Source of the DNA: Clostridia bacterium
Lineage (GTDB): Bacteria; Bacillota; Clostridia; Oscillospirales; CAG-272
DNA length: 39,560 nt
Assembly (NCBI GenBank): GCA_017648085.1
Contig: JAGCJI010000141.1
Location: 1 to 39,560, forward strand
Direction of reading: 5' to 3'
Part shown: positions 18,243 to 25,804 of the stretch, one piece after another
Position numbering within the stretch: the stretch's first letter is position 1
Layout of the letters: the number at the start of each line of letters is the position of its first letter
The notes under the pieces: model-generated
Seen by the model: the letters and a program-made list of their open reading frames with translations, nothing else
What the model was told of the DNA's origin: nothing
Database searches by the model: none
Translations under genes and position numbers: made by a program

Positions 18243-18350
18243 ATGAAGTATGAAAATCCTACATGTGAAATAGTATTACTTGATGACGCAGACTGTCTCA
18301 GAACTTCCGTGGAGTGGAAGCCTGGCGAAACTCCCTTTGTAGTTCACTAA
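18243..18350 (+). CDS. 35-residue Cys/Asp peptide, unknown function
   Basis: A short gene with all the signals of real expression: sigma-A promoter 48 nt upstream, GGAGG 7 nt before ATG 18243, and a strong terminator 20 nt after the TAA. The product begins MKYENPTCEIVLLDDADCL and ends TPFVVH; it has two cysteines, one tryptophan and no signal peptide or membrane segment. The opening pattern (Y-E-x-P-x-x-E-I-V-x-L-D-x-x-D) resembles, from memory, a class of very short clostridial hypothetical proteins that diverge after a conserved leader-like N-terminus, as peptide precursors do. No radical-SAM, LanM or peptidase/ABC maturation gene is adjacent, so a RiPP assignment is speculative. It might also be a dual-function small RNA of about 200 nt. 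Confidence 0.72.
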   Translation: MKYENPTCEIVLLDDADCLRTSVEWKPGETPFVVH

Positions 18351-18370
18351 TACTACTCACGTTTAGAAGG

Positions 18371-18404
18371 AAAGAACGCCGACCCAATCGGCGTTCTTTT
18401 TTTT
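18371..18404 (+). terminator. Terminator of the 35-aa peptide gene
   Basis: Perfect 12-bp stem (18371-18382 with 18388-18399), CCCAA loop, T-run through 18404. Confidence 0.92.
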
Positions 18405-18423
18405 GATTTGGTGCTTTGTTTTT

Positions 18424-18454
18424 TAAAAAGAGGCGGTGCTTTTCGCACCGCCTC
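18424..18454 (-). terminator. Terminator of the 1005-aa lipoprotein gene
   Basis: 10-bp stem GAGGCGGTGC/GCACCGCCTC (18430-18439 with 18445-18454), reading on the - strand into TTTTTAAAA. It stands back to back with the terminator of the peptide gene. Confidence 0.88.
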
Positions 18455-18467
18455 AAATTATTTTGGA

Positions 18468-21400
18468 TTATTTTTTGAACTCGAAGCAGCTGCCCGCCGC
18501 AAGCTCGGCAAACGGTCCGTAGAAGGACTTCTTGTTTCCGCTTGCATCCGTGTACTCAAACGAGGTTGAGCCGAAGAAGCCGCCGTTGTTTTCCGCAACG
18601 CCGTAGTAACCGCCGTTGCTGATATATCCGGAAGATGCCGTGCTGTCAAGCGTGAATACGTATCCGCCTGCGCCGTTAACACCGTCGTTGTTGAAAATTC
18701 TGATGTATTCGGGGGGGCAGACCGGGTTCACGTTGTGATAATCGTTGGACTTGAAGTATTTCTTATCCTTGTAATCGGCGTAGAGATACTTCGTCGCCTC
18801 GAGAATTCCGTCCTCGTCAAGGTCGGGCATATCGACGTATCCGTCGTTGTTTCTGTCGGCAACCTCGTAGTTTGCAGCGACGTGCGATTCCTTGAGGTGC
18901 ATTTTAGTATTGACGTTCTCATCGGTGCAAACTAGTTTAATTTCATAGCCTGCTGCCAAGGGCTCGTTCGTTTCAATATCGAAGAAGTTGACGTTATCAA
19001 GCTCTATACTCGGGAAATAGCATATATAGCCGAAGTACCAGTTGCTGTAGCCGTGTCCGGCAACGAAAACGCCATCCCAGGTGTGTGTATCCGTAGTATC
19101 GGGGTCCCTCGTATAAACGTAGCTGTCTACGTTCTTGAATTTAACGCTACCCTCCCAGGTTGAACCGTAGTCGCTTCTCATTCCGAAAAGGCTGTTGTTG
19201 CTTGCCTTGTAGAACTCTGCATAGTGAGTAGCATGTTCTACCAGGAGGTCGCCGCCGCCGGTAAGGGCGATGGTATGGAAGGTAGAGCCATTTATGATTT
19301 TACCGTTCCACATTCCCGAGTGAGCGTCAAAGCGGGAGAAGGTGGAGGCGTCCATAACGACGTTCTTGCAGAAGTTTGTTCCACCACTGCCCCAGAAGAT
19401 CTGGTAGCGTTTTATCTGGTTGATATCGTCCTCGTTGTAGTTGCTGCCGTAGGAGAATACCTGCGCGAAGAACATAGAGGATTGTGCCCCGGGATCATCC
19501 TTGTTTGCCGCATGCACGTTGCCCTGCGGGTCAACGGTAATCCAAAAGTTAGACTGATTAAAGTTTCTGTAGGTGAGGTTGTTTACATTCCACGCGTTGT
19601 GCGCATACGTACCGGTCGCTCCGCCGCTGCCCCAGTTCGTATAACCGTTGCTTGCATACTTCGCGATGTTTTGTCTGTAGCATCTGCGCGCTGCGAACGT
19701 ACAATTCTCATAGAGAATATCGGTTGCATCGTGAGCGGAGTAGAAGCCGTGGTATGCGGGTCCGATCTTACCCTCTGCCTGCTCCTGAAGGTTAAACTCA
19801 CCCTCAACGTAATGCGTAACTCCACGCATCGTGGTGAAGGAACGGCGAATGTCTATTCCTCTATTATAGTAGCTGGTTACGAACGTCTTGCCGTCTTCAC
19901 CCAGTATGCTTACTCGGCACGCCTTGGTGGTGAAGTGTCCGCCCTCGATCGTAATAGGCTCTATGTTAAGGGGAAAGATATCAATACTGTCGAGGTGCTT
20001 ATAATCGAAAATGATGGGGGTATCGGCACTTACTTTGCCGTCCTTATCAATAACGATAACCTCCTGCATTGCCTGACCCGCCACGTTATAGCTCTGTCCA
20101 AGACGTCTGTACACCTTGTGGCTTGAGTTGTAGGGGATGAGCATTGCGGGATAATTTACGCCGGGAATATCTATAACCGTCGTGTCGCGGTTTATGCCCG
20201 CTGTAGCAATCGCTTCAAGCTGGGATTCAACGTCGAGCGTCCACATAGGCTTGTCGGATACCACGGTGAACACGTGTCTCTCATACGTCTTATAGTCGTT
20301 TTCTTTCCAAACCGAAAGGTTGGTATCGTCTATAATAAAGTTTGCGCCGGTCCAAGTTACGTTAGTCATTATCGGAATGGTAACGTATTCGCCGTCAACT
20401 AGGTTGCTGCGAAGCAGGTAGGTTTTGCCGGGTGTGGCGTAAACGTGCTGACCGCCGGCATTCGCCTCAACGTGAGCTTTGTAGATTGCCGCAAAGTCGT
20501 CGGTAATACCGTCACCCTTTGCGCCGTATTCCTCGTAGGTAACTGTGCTGACGTCGCGGTTTACCATAGTTCCGGTAAAGTTGATAGCACCGGTCTTTGT
20601 AAATACGGTTTCATTAAAGAAATCCTTAACGCCGGAATCTATTTTGTTGAGGTATGCACACTCTATCACGAGCCGTCCGCCGTTCGAGGTGTAAACCTTA
20701 AAGTTCCCGTGCTCCGTCTTTAAAATCGGCTTTATAACGATGGACATATCGGTAGCATCTTCAAGTCCTACTATCTTGAAGTAATATCCGGTACGGTCAA
20801 ACATCTCGGTCTGAAGCCATCTCGCTGCTTCGGAATATACCGCGTCAAGAGTGTCGGTCGCTATGGTATAGCCCTTCATGTCAGCACCGTTCACCTTAAG
20901 AGCGGTGACGGCGTAATCGTCCTGAACCACAAGGATATCCTTGTCGCTGTTCATAGCTACGGTTTCGGGTGTTTCTTTGGTGGGAAGTCCGAGGATCTCG
21001 GTTCTGAATTTCTCAATAGCGGTCAGCAGAGATTTTTCGGTCACCGCATCGATTATAACCTTGTTCTTAACGCGCTTAACAACGTATCCCTTGTTGCCGA
21101 GCTCGTATGCATCAAAGTCATACTCCTCGCCTCTGGTGGTTACGTTACCGACAAGAACCTCAATTTCCTGCATTTTTTTCTCGTCGTTTTCGCGAACTAT
21201 TGAGGTTTTAATATCAATTTTATGAAGCTCGTTCTTTAACTTGTTCAACGCGTCGTAGACTTTAGAGGGAACAGTGCCCGACGTCAATACAATGTTGAAC
21301 GTGCCTTCTCCGTCTTCGACGAGCAAAAGGTCGTCAAGCGGCGGCTTTTCACCAAACGGCTCGTCGCATTTATCACAAACTCCGTCTCCGTCGCCGTCTG

Positions 21401-21485
21401 CGTGTGTACAAGGAGTAGAGCCTCCGCATGCAAACAGGCAAAGCGTCAGAGAAAGTGCGAGCAATAGCATAAATATTTTCTTCAT
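18468..21485 (-). CDS. Large lipoprotein with pectate-lyase-like beta-helix
   Basis: 1005 residues. Signal peptide with lipobox LFAC (Cys20), then CTHADGDGDGVCDKCD, a C/H/C/C acidic motif. Residues about 50-165 form an alpha/beta unit (NIVLTSGTVPSKVYDAL ... ELGNKGYVVKRVKNKVII ... SLLTAIEKF) that resembles the helper N-domain seen before GH67/GH20-type enzymes; that likeness is tentative. From about 310 the YEEYGAKGDGITDD motif opens a pectate-lyase-3-like right-handed beta-helix to about 850. Next come acidic DRNNDGYVDMPDLDEDG calcium-type loops and the C-terminal module (PPEYIRI, GGYVFTLD, GVAENNGGFFGSTSFEYTD). GGAGG precedes ATG 21485; promoter and terminator are its own. Lipid-anchored at the cell surface; a polysaccharide ligand is inferred from the fold, no active site was identified. 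Confidence 0.87.
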   Translation of the reverse strand: MKKIFMLLLALSLTLCLFACGGSTPCTHADGDGDGVCDKCDEPFGEKPPLDDLLLVEDGEGTFNIVLTSGTVPSKVYDALNKLKNELHKIDIKTSIVRENDEKKMQEIEVLVGNVTTRGEEYDFDAYELGNKGYVVKRVKNKVIIDAVTEKSLLTAIEKFRTEILGLPTKETPETVAMNSDKDILVVQDDYAVTALKVNGADMKGYTIATDTLDAVYSEAARWLQTEMFDRTGYYFKIVGLEDATDMSIVIKPILKTEHGNFKVYTSNGGRLVIECAYLNKIDSGVKDFFNETVFTKTGAINFTGTMVNRDVSTVTYEEYGAKGDGITDDFAAIYKAHVEANAGGQHVYATPGKTYLLRSNLVDGEYVTIPIMTNVTWTGANFIIDDTNLSVWKENDYKTYERHVFTVVSDKPMWTLDVESQLEAIATAGINRDTTVIDIPGVNYPAMLIPYNSSHKVYRRLGQSYNVAGQAMQEVIVIDKDGKVSADTPIIFDYKHLDSIDIFPLNIEPITIEGGHFTTKACRVSILGEDGKTFVTSYYNRGIDIRRSFTTMRGVTHYVEGEFNLQEQAEGKIGPAYHGFYSAHDATDILYENCTFAARRCYRQNIAKYASNGYTNWGSGGATGTYAHNAWNVNNLTYRNFNQSNFWITVDPQGNVHAANKDDPGAQSSMFFAQVFSYGSNYNEDDINQIKRYQIFWGSGGTNFCKNVVMDASTFSRFDAHSGMWNGKIINGSTFHTIALTGGGDLLVEHATHYAEFYKASNNSLFGMRSDYGSTWEGSVKFKNVDSYVYTRDPDTTDTHTWDGVFVAGHGYSNWYFGYICYFPSIELDNVNFFDIETNEPLAAGYEIKLVCTDENVNTKMHLKESHVAANYEVADRNNDGYVDMPDLDEDGILEATKYLYADYKDKKYFKSNDYHNVNPVCPPEYIRIFNNDGVNGAGGYVFTLDSTASSGYISNGGYYGVAENNGGFFGSTSFEYTDASGNKKSFYGPFAELAAGSCFEFKK

Positions 21486-21523
21486 AAACTGCCTCCGTAA
21501 AAAAATAAATATTTATCAATTTT

Positions 21524-21552
21524 ATTATACTTAAAAGCGCGCGCGTAGTCAA
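21524..21552 (-). promoter_or_regulatory. Sigma-A promoter for the 1005-aa lipoprotein gene
   Basis: On the - strand TTGACT (21552-21547), 17-nt spacer containing an alternating GC run, TATAAT (21529-21524). Confidence 0.85.
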
Positions 21553-21597
21553 GCGTGAGAATAAACAAACAAAAAAGAACTCATTGTATAAAAGCGA

Positions 21598-21630
21598 CAA
21601 AAAAAGACCGAACTGTGAACGAATTCGGTC
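21598..21630 (-). terminator. Terminator of thiT
   Basis: On the - strand GACCGAA (21630-21624) pairs with TTCGGTC (21612-21606), followed by seven Ts (21605-21599). It separates thiT from the lipoprotein gene. Confidence 0.85.
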
Positions 21631-21679
21631 ATTTGGGGTGCATTAGCAAATTTATTTCGCGTCGCGCGAACGTGCCTTG

Positions 21680-22261
21680 TCAGTTTATACCGACAAGCTT
21701 TCGTATCTCGGCCTTGCGCATCATAATTACAGCCACGGCAAAGCAAATGGCGAGGTCTACTCCCAAAAACGAGCCGTTGTATGCAAAGGAATAGAGATAT
21801 TTACCCATTCCCTCGGGTGCCCACTGTCCCCAGATGGCAACACCTGTCACAAAGTGGCAAAGGAAGCGGAAAAGAACGCACGCTCCCATACCTACGTAGA
21901 AAGAAATCTCTCGCGACTTTATGAGCTTTGTCTTAAGCAGCGCGCCTGAAAGCCCGATTACCGTGAAGGGAACTACGTAATCAAATATAATGCACAGGGC
22001 AAGGGTGGCACCGGTTTCGCAGTACGGAAAAACGTTTCCCTCAACCAAAGCCTGTGCAAGCTGTGTCAGGGAGTAAACAAATCCCGTGCCGAGTCCTATC
22101 ACAGGACCGTATTTAACGCTTATCAGCATTATCGGCAGCATACTCGCCACGGTCACCGATCCACCGAGGGGCATCTCGTACAGCTTCGCACAGCTTAAGG
22201 TAAACGCGAGAGCTACCATTATGGAGCATTCCGTCAGAACCGTGATTTTTGAATTTCGCAT
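21680..22261 (-). CDS. thiT: Thiamine ECF transporter substrate-binding subunit ThiT
   Basis: 193 residues, about six hydrophobic helices. The N-terminal part CAKLYEMPLGGSVTVASMLPIM is the ThiT hallmark around the thiamine pocket, and RFLCHFVTGVAIWG near residue 130 supplies conserved aromatic ligands. As the S component of an energy-coupling-factor transporter it binds thiamine and needs the EcfA/A'/T module, encoded elsewhere. A TPP riboswitch and terminator sit in its leader, so expression should fall when TPP is plentiful. GAGGTGA precedes ATG 22261. The gene follows thiN on the same strand, giving a short thiamine import-activation cluster. Confidence 0.93.
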   Translation of the reverse strand: MRNSKITVLTECSIMVALAFTLSCAKLYEMPLGGSVTVASMLPIMLISVKYGPVIGLGTGFVYSLTQLAQALVEGNVFPYCETGATLALCIIFDYVVPFTVIGLSGALLKTKLIKSREISFYVGMGACVLFRFLCHFVTGVAIWGQWAPEGMGKYLYSFAYNGSFLGVDLAICFAVAVIMMRKAEIRKLVGIN

Positions 22262-22272
22262 AATATCACCTC

Positions 22273-22308
22273 AAAATAAAATACCGCACAGGACATACAT
22301 CCGTGCGG
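22273..22308 (-). terminator. Riboswitch-controlled terminator before thiT
   Basis: On the - strand CCGCAC (22308-22303) pairs with GTGCGG (22289-22284), flanking an inner GGA/TCC pairing, followed by TATTTTATTTT. It lies between the aptamer and the thiT ribosome site, as expected for transcription attenuation. Confidence 0.82.
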
Positions 22309-22330
22309 CAGATTACTCAAAGGTAAAACG

Positions 22331-22409
22331 ATCTTCCTACGACGGCATTATCCGTATCAGGTTAAAGGGTTTGACTCGCGTCATCTCAGCACAAAGCACC
22401 CCTGATGTT
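22331..22409 (-). promoter_or_regulatory. TPP riboswitch (THI element)
   Basis: Read on the - strand, it shows the THI-box order: ATCAGGGGTGC, then GCTGAGATGA, then ACCCTTTAACCTGATACGG, ATAATGCCG and TCGTAGGAAGAT. The CUGAGA and ACCUGAU...GAUAAUGCCNGCGNAGGGA-type elements bind the pyrimidine and pyrophosphate of TPP. Placed 13 nt downstream of the predicted transcription start and 70 nt upstream of the thiT start codon, it should terminate transcription when TPP binds. Confidence 0.95.
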
Positions 22410-22431
22410 ATATTCTGTTCGGTTCGATAAG

Positions 22432-22460
22432 ATTATATCACCCCACACCTCGCTTGTCAA
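22432..22460 (-). promoter_or_regulatory. Consensus sigma-A promoter for the TPP riboswitch-thiT transcript
   Basis: On the - strand TTGACA (22460-22455), 17-nt spacer, TATAAT (22437-22432), both hexamers perfect. It starts 6 nt after the thiN stop codon; no terminator separates the two, so thiN read-through into thiT is also possible. Confidence 0.9.
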
Positions 22461-22466
22461 GCGGTT

Positions 22467-23081
22467 TTAGGGATTTTGTTCACAAATTACGAGCAGCGCA
22501 CCGTCCCTTACCGAAATCTGCGCTTCGGATGAGGTGAACTCGTTTGATACGCCGAGCGGAAAGCTCGGGGTAAGGGTGGCGTCCTGCAGGGTATAATAGA
22601 GCCCCTTAATGTCTACGCCGACAGCGTTGCCGCCAATGGCAAATACAGAAACGCGCTTTCCTGCTTTTCCCGATACCCGTGTAGCGTTATTTTTTATGAC
22701 GAAGGCAACGTCGCCCCTGCCGTAAAGCGTTGCTCTGTCCCCGCGCTCCGCAATAAAGAGCAAGAGTGAATACGCGGCGAGAGTGTGGTCGGACCGACCG
22801 CCGACCGCACCGTATATGCAAAAGGTGTGAAAGCCGCGCCGTGCCCCCTCAAGATACGCAAGGTGTAGGTCAGTTTCGTCCTTTTCTTTCTTGTAGCGAA
22901 TTATCTCGATTCCGTCGGGAATTTTTGACACGGAGTCCATGTCGCCGATCAAAAGGTCGCATCTGATGCCAAGGCGCACAAGGGCATCGTAGCCGCCGTC
23001 AGCCGCTATAACCAGGTCGTCCTTGTCGGGATCGAAGCTGCCGTAAAGCTCCCCTGCGCCCACTATATAACAGTTTTTCAT
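22467..23081 (-). CDS. thiN: Thiamine pyrophosphokinase
   Basis: 204 residues. AADGGYDALVRLGIRCDLLIGDMDSV, KKEKDETDLHLAYLEG and IYGAVGGRSDHTLA are the conserved blocks of thiamine diphosphokinase; the C-terminal SNEFTSSEAQISVRDGALLVI is the thiamine-binding part. Reaction: thiamine + ATP to thiamine diphosphate + AMP, the ligand of the riboswitch next door. ATG 23081 overlaps the stop of the upstream lyase gene as ATGA, so it is the last gene of the 27948-22467 operon. Confidence 0.94.
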   Translation of the reverse strand: MKNCYIVGAGELYGSFDPDKDDLVIAADGGYDALVRLGIRCDLLIGDMDSVSKIPDGIEIIRYKKEKDETDLHLAYLEGARRGFHTFCIYGAVGGRSDHTLAAYSLLLFIAERGDRATLYGRGDVAFVIKNNATRVSGKAGKRVSVFAIGGNAVGVDIKGLYYTLQDATLTPSFPLGVSNEFTSSEAQISVRDGALLVICEQNP

Positions 23082-24352
23082 TCTTCAAATTCCCCACGCA
23101 TATCAAGCATCTCGTCAAGAGCGCGCATAACGCCGAGCTTGCCGTATTCGTATGTAAGTCCGCCCTGCATATAAGCGGTGTAGGGCTCGCACAGCGGTCC
23201 GTCACAGGAAAGCTCGTTGGTCGCGCCCGTAACGAACGTGCCTGCAGCCATGATTTCGGGGTGCGGGTAGCCCGGCATCTCACCGGGTTCGGGTATGCAA
23301 TACGCCTCGACGGGCGAGCCCATCTGTATTCCCTTGCAGAATTTTATGAGCTTGTCCGGGGAGTGCAGATCCATAGTTTGTACTATATCGGTTCGTTTTT
23401 CGTCATATCTCGGACTAACGTCGCCAAAGCCGGCGAGCTCAAGCAGCCTTGCGGCAAACGCCATTGATTTAAGCGTGGATGCAACCGCCGCCGGTGCCAT
23501 AAAGAAGCCCTTGTAAAACGATGCAAGCTGATTGAAGTTTGCACCGAGGGACTTTCCGACGCAAGGTGCGGTCAGTCGCTCGGAAATATCCTCTATAATG
23601 TCGCGGCGACCGACGCAGTATCCGCCGCTCACGGCAAAGCCTGCGCCGAGATTTTTCATCATTGAGCCGACGAAAACGTCAGCGCCCACGTCGGTGGGCT
23701 CTCTGTCCTCGCAAAATTCGCCGTAACAGTTGTCTACCATAATAACCGTATCGGGTGACGCCGCCTTTATTACCTTAATGGCCTCGGCAATTTTATCTAT
23801 CGTCAGGCTCTTGCGTTGGGCGTATCCGCGGCTTCTCTGTATCGCGGCAACCTTAACATCACCGCGCGCAACCCTTGCCTTTATGGCGTCAAGGTCAAAC
23901 TCGTCGCCGACAAGGTCTATCTCCTCGTATTTTACACCGCATCTGATAAGAGAATTGCGGCTATCGCCCGCCGTGCCTATAACGCTTTGGAGGGTATCGT
24001 AGGGAGTACCGGAAACGTAGAGAAGTGTATCCCCGTGCTTCAAAAGTCCGCCAAGCGTAACGGCAAGTGCATGCGTGCCCGACATAAGCTGTGGGCGCAC
24101 GAGCGCATCCTCTGCGCCGAACACCCTGGCGTATATTTCCTCAAGCTTATCTCTGCCCGAATCGGCATAGCCGTAACCGGTGATTTCAATAAAATCCGCG
24201 GTTGAAACGCGACATTCCTGGAACGCCGACAAAACCTTTGCCGAGCAGATAAGTGCGTTCTCTTCTATTTTTTTGAAAACGTCAGCGCAATCCGCCTCCG
24301 CCTTTTTTGCAAGGCGCGCGGTATAGTCGCTGATCTTGTAACCGTAATACAT
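23078..24352 (-). CDS. PLP-dependent lyase of the aluminium-resistance/YnbB family
   Basis: 424 residues, Alum_res/methionine gamma-lyase-like family in the aspartate-aminotransferase fold. Visible motifs: RPQLMSGTHALAVTLGGLL near the cofactor phosphate, VMVDNCYGEF-like stretch IMVDNCYGEFCE with the pyridine-N aspartate, and GSMMKNLGAG carrying the Schiff-base lysine. The enzyme name is by similarity; activity (C-S lyase on a sulfur amino acid) has not been well fixed for the family, and the aluminium link is historical. It lies 14 nt after the HAD gene and overlaps thiN by 4 nt. Confidence 0.88.
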   Translation of the reverse strand: MYYGYKISDYTARLAKKAEADCADVFKKIEENALICSAKVLSAFQECRVSTADFIEITGYGYADSGRDKLEEIYARVFGAEDALVRPQLMSGTHALAVTLGGLLKHGDTLLYVSGTPYDTLQSVIGTAGDSRNSLIRCGVKYEEIDLVGDEFDLDAIKARVARGDVKVAAIQRSRGYAQRKSLTIDKIAEAIKVIKAASPDTVIMVDNCYGEFCEDREPTDVGADVFVGSMMKNLGAGFAVSGGYCVGRRDIIEDISERLTAPCVGKSLGANFNQLASFYKGFFMAPAAVASTLKSMAFAARLLELAGFGDVSPRYDEKRTDIVQTMDLHSPDKLIKFCKGIQMGSPVEAYCIPEPGEMPGYPHPEIMAAGTFVTGATNELSCDGPLCEPYTAYMQGGLTYEYGKLGVMRALDEMLDMRGEFEE

Positions 24353-24366
24353 CGTATAGTCCTCTC

Positions 24367-25062
24367 TTAAATTCTGCGAAGTATGTCTACAAACTCCGAA
24401 AGGGTGGAAATTTCATAATCTGCGCGGATATCCTCCCTTTGCGGCAACCCTTTAGGGTTGAAGTGGCAGGTAGTAATTCCCGCGTTTATTCCGCCGAGTA
24501 TATCCGAGCCAAGACTGTCACCGAGGATTATCGCCTCGTCACGCGAAAAATTCGGTATCGCGGCAAAGCAGCCTTCAAAAAACTCGCGCGAAGGTTTGTC
24601 GTAGCCGATCCTCTGCGATATAAAAATTCCGTCAAAATATTTTGCTATTCCCGAAAGCGATATTCTTCCGTCCTGCACGACTGCCGTGCCGTTGGATGCA
24701 ATATACAAGTGATATTTGCCGTAAAGAGCTTTTACTAATTCTTCGCCCCCCGTATACCAGCACCACTCTCCGCTCAAGGTGCGCTCGTATATGGCTTGTG
24801 CCTCCACGTGAGAGATGTCCGAGCGCCCCATTTTTTCAAACAGGATTCTGAAACGGCGCGTGAGAATATCTGCTCTGGTGGCTTCGCCTCGCTCGAGCAT
24901 TTGCCACATAGAGCGGTTGATCTCGCTGTAATCACGCAAAATATCATCCGTTGGCTCAACGCCTAACGTGCGGAAGGTTTTTGACAGTGCCACCGCCTCG
25001 GATTTGTGAAAATCAAAGAGGGTGTCGTCAAGGTCAAGAAAAACGTGCTTGATTTTAGACAT
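24367..25062 (-). CDS. HAD hydrolase, YjjG-type pyrimidine 5'-nucleotidase
   Basis: 231 residues. HAD motif I DLDDTLFDF (D10 nucleophile, D12), motif II IASNGT, lysine in GYDKPSREFF and motif IV ILGDSLGSDILGG, with a helical C1 cap (SEAVALSKTF...). The pattern matches YjjG/PynA house-cleaning nucleotidases that dephosphorylate non-canonical pyrimidine nucleotides. ATG 25062 overlaps the ylmH end by 8 nt. Confidence 0.85.
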   Translation of the reverse strand: MSKIKHVFLDLDDTLFDFHKSEAVALSKTFRTLGVEPTDDILRDYSEINRSMWQMLERGEATRADILTRRFRILFEKMGRSDISHVEAQAIYERTLSGEWCWYTGGEELVKALYGKYHLYIASNGTAVVQDGRISLSGIAKYFDGIFISQRIGYDKPSREFFEGCFAAIPNFSRDEAIILGDSLGSDILGGINAGITTCHFNPKGLPQREDIRADYEISTLSEFVDILRRI

Positions 25063-25804
25063 AAACGTCCACCTCTATATTAAGTTTGCCTTTTTTGGAT
25101 TTTGTTTCGTATCCGCGATATATAAATCTACCGTGTCCGCGCACGCTGACGACTTCTCCCTCCTTAAGCTGATAGGAGTTGTTTTCGCACAGCCTGCCGC
25201 CGACGAAAACGAGCCGCTTTGTAAAAAGCGTGCTTGCCTCCTCGCGTGAGAGAGAAAACAGCTTTGCGACTATCGCATCAATTCTTTCTCCTACCGCTTG
25301 GACACGACGTCTTTCGGTTCTGTAAAGCTCGCGCGCCTCCGGGGCATCTGCTTCCGATAGGATAACGTCCGTGCGCTTTACTCTCCCAAGCTCGCTCATC
25401 ACGTGGGGCGCGACGTCCTTTTTTACGAATATATATCCGACATTGTCTATTATGGCTATATCACCAAGGGTGCTACGCTCGATTCCCAGGTTTAAAAGCG
25501 CGCCGAGAAAATCTCTGTGGGTAAGCTTGTCGGCGAATTTTTGCGACACGGGCTCGGCCTTAACGCATACTATCGGAAAATCCGAGCCGAACGAGCCGTC
25601 CTCTCCGAATCTTATTATGACGCGCTCTGCACCCTCTACTCCGCCAAATAGCGTATAGGCGGTCGGGGAGAGGGAATTCTTTATTTCGGCAAACACCGAT
25701 TGCTCCGCAAGGCCGAGAAAGTCCGTGTAGGTGTAGATTCCTCTTTCGGTTGCCTTGCGGTACAGCTCGGCAAATCTTTTCTTTAAAAATTCCTGCTCGT
25801 CCAT
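25055..25804 (-). CDS. ylmH: S4-domain RNA-binding protein YlmH (RqcP2)
   Basis: 249 residues. The N-terminal part (about 1-165) is the YlmH-specific domain; the C-terminal S4 domain (about 175-240) reads ERIDAIVAKLFSLSREEASTLF...RGHGRFIYRG. YlmH is found in cell-division neighbourhoods of Gram-positives and in B. subtilis acts in ribosome-associated quality control, binding 50S subunits with obstructed peptidyl-tRNA. Here it is not next to ftsZ/divIVA but between a parvulin and a nucleotidase. Its start shares one base with the parvulin stop (TGATG). Confidence 0.9.
   Translation of the reverse strand: MDEQEFLKKRFAELYRKATERGIYTYTDFLGLAEQSVFAEIKNSLSPTAYTLFGGVEGAERVIIRFGEDGSFGSDFPIVCVKAEPVSQKFADKLTHRDFLGALLNLGIERSTLGDIAIIDNVGYIFVKKDVAPHVMSELGRVKRTDVILSEADAPEARELYRTERRRVQAVGERIDAIVAKLFSLSREEASTLFTKRLVFVGGRLCENNSYQLKEGEVVSVRGHGRFIYRGYETKSKKGKLNIEVDVYV

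Noticed and set aside
18243-18350. RiPP biosynthetic cluster
   Set aside because: Only a possible precursor is visible; no modifying enzyme, dedicated transporter or protease is adjacent. The ABC exporter at 12317-14035 is over 4 kb away and tied to recX.
19224-20126. 300-codon + strand frame inside the 1005-aa lipoprotein gene
   Set aside because: Antisense to a gene with strong motifs and its own signals; no recognisable protein features.
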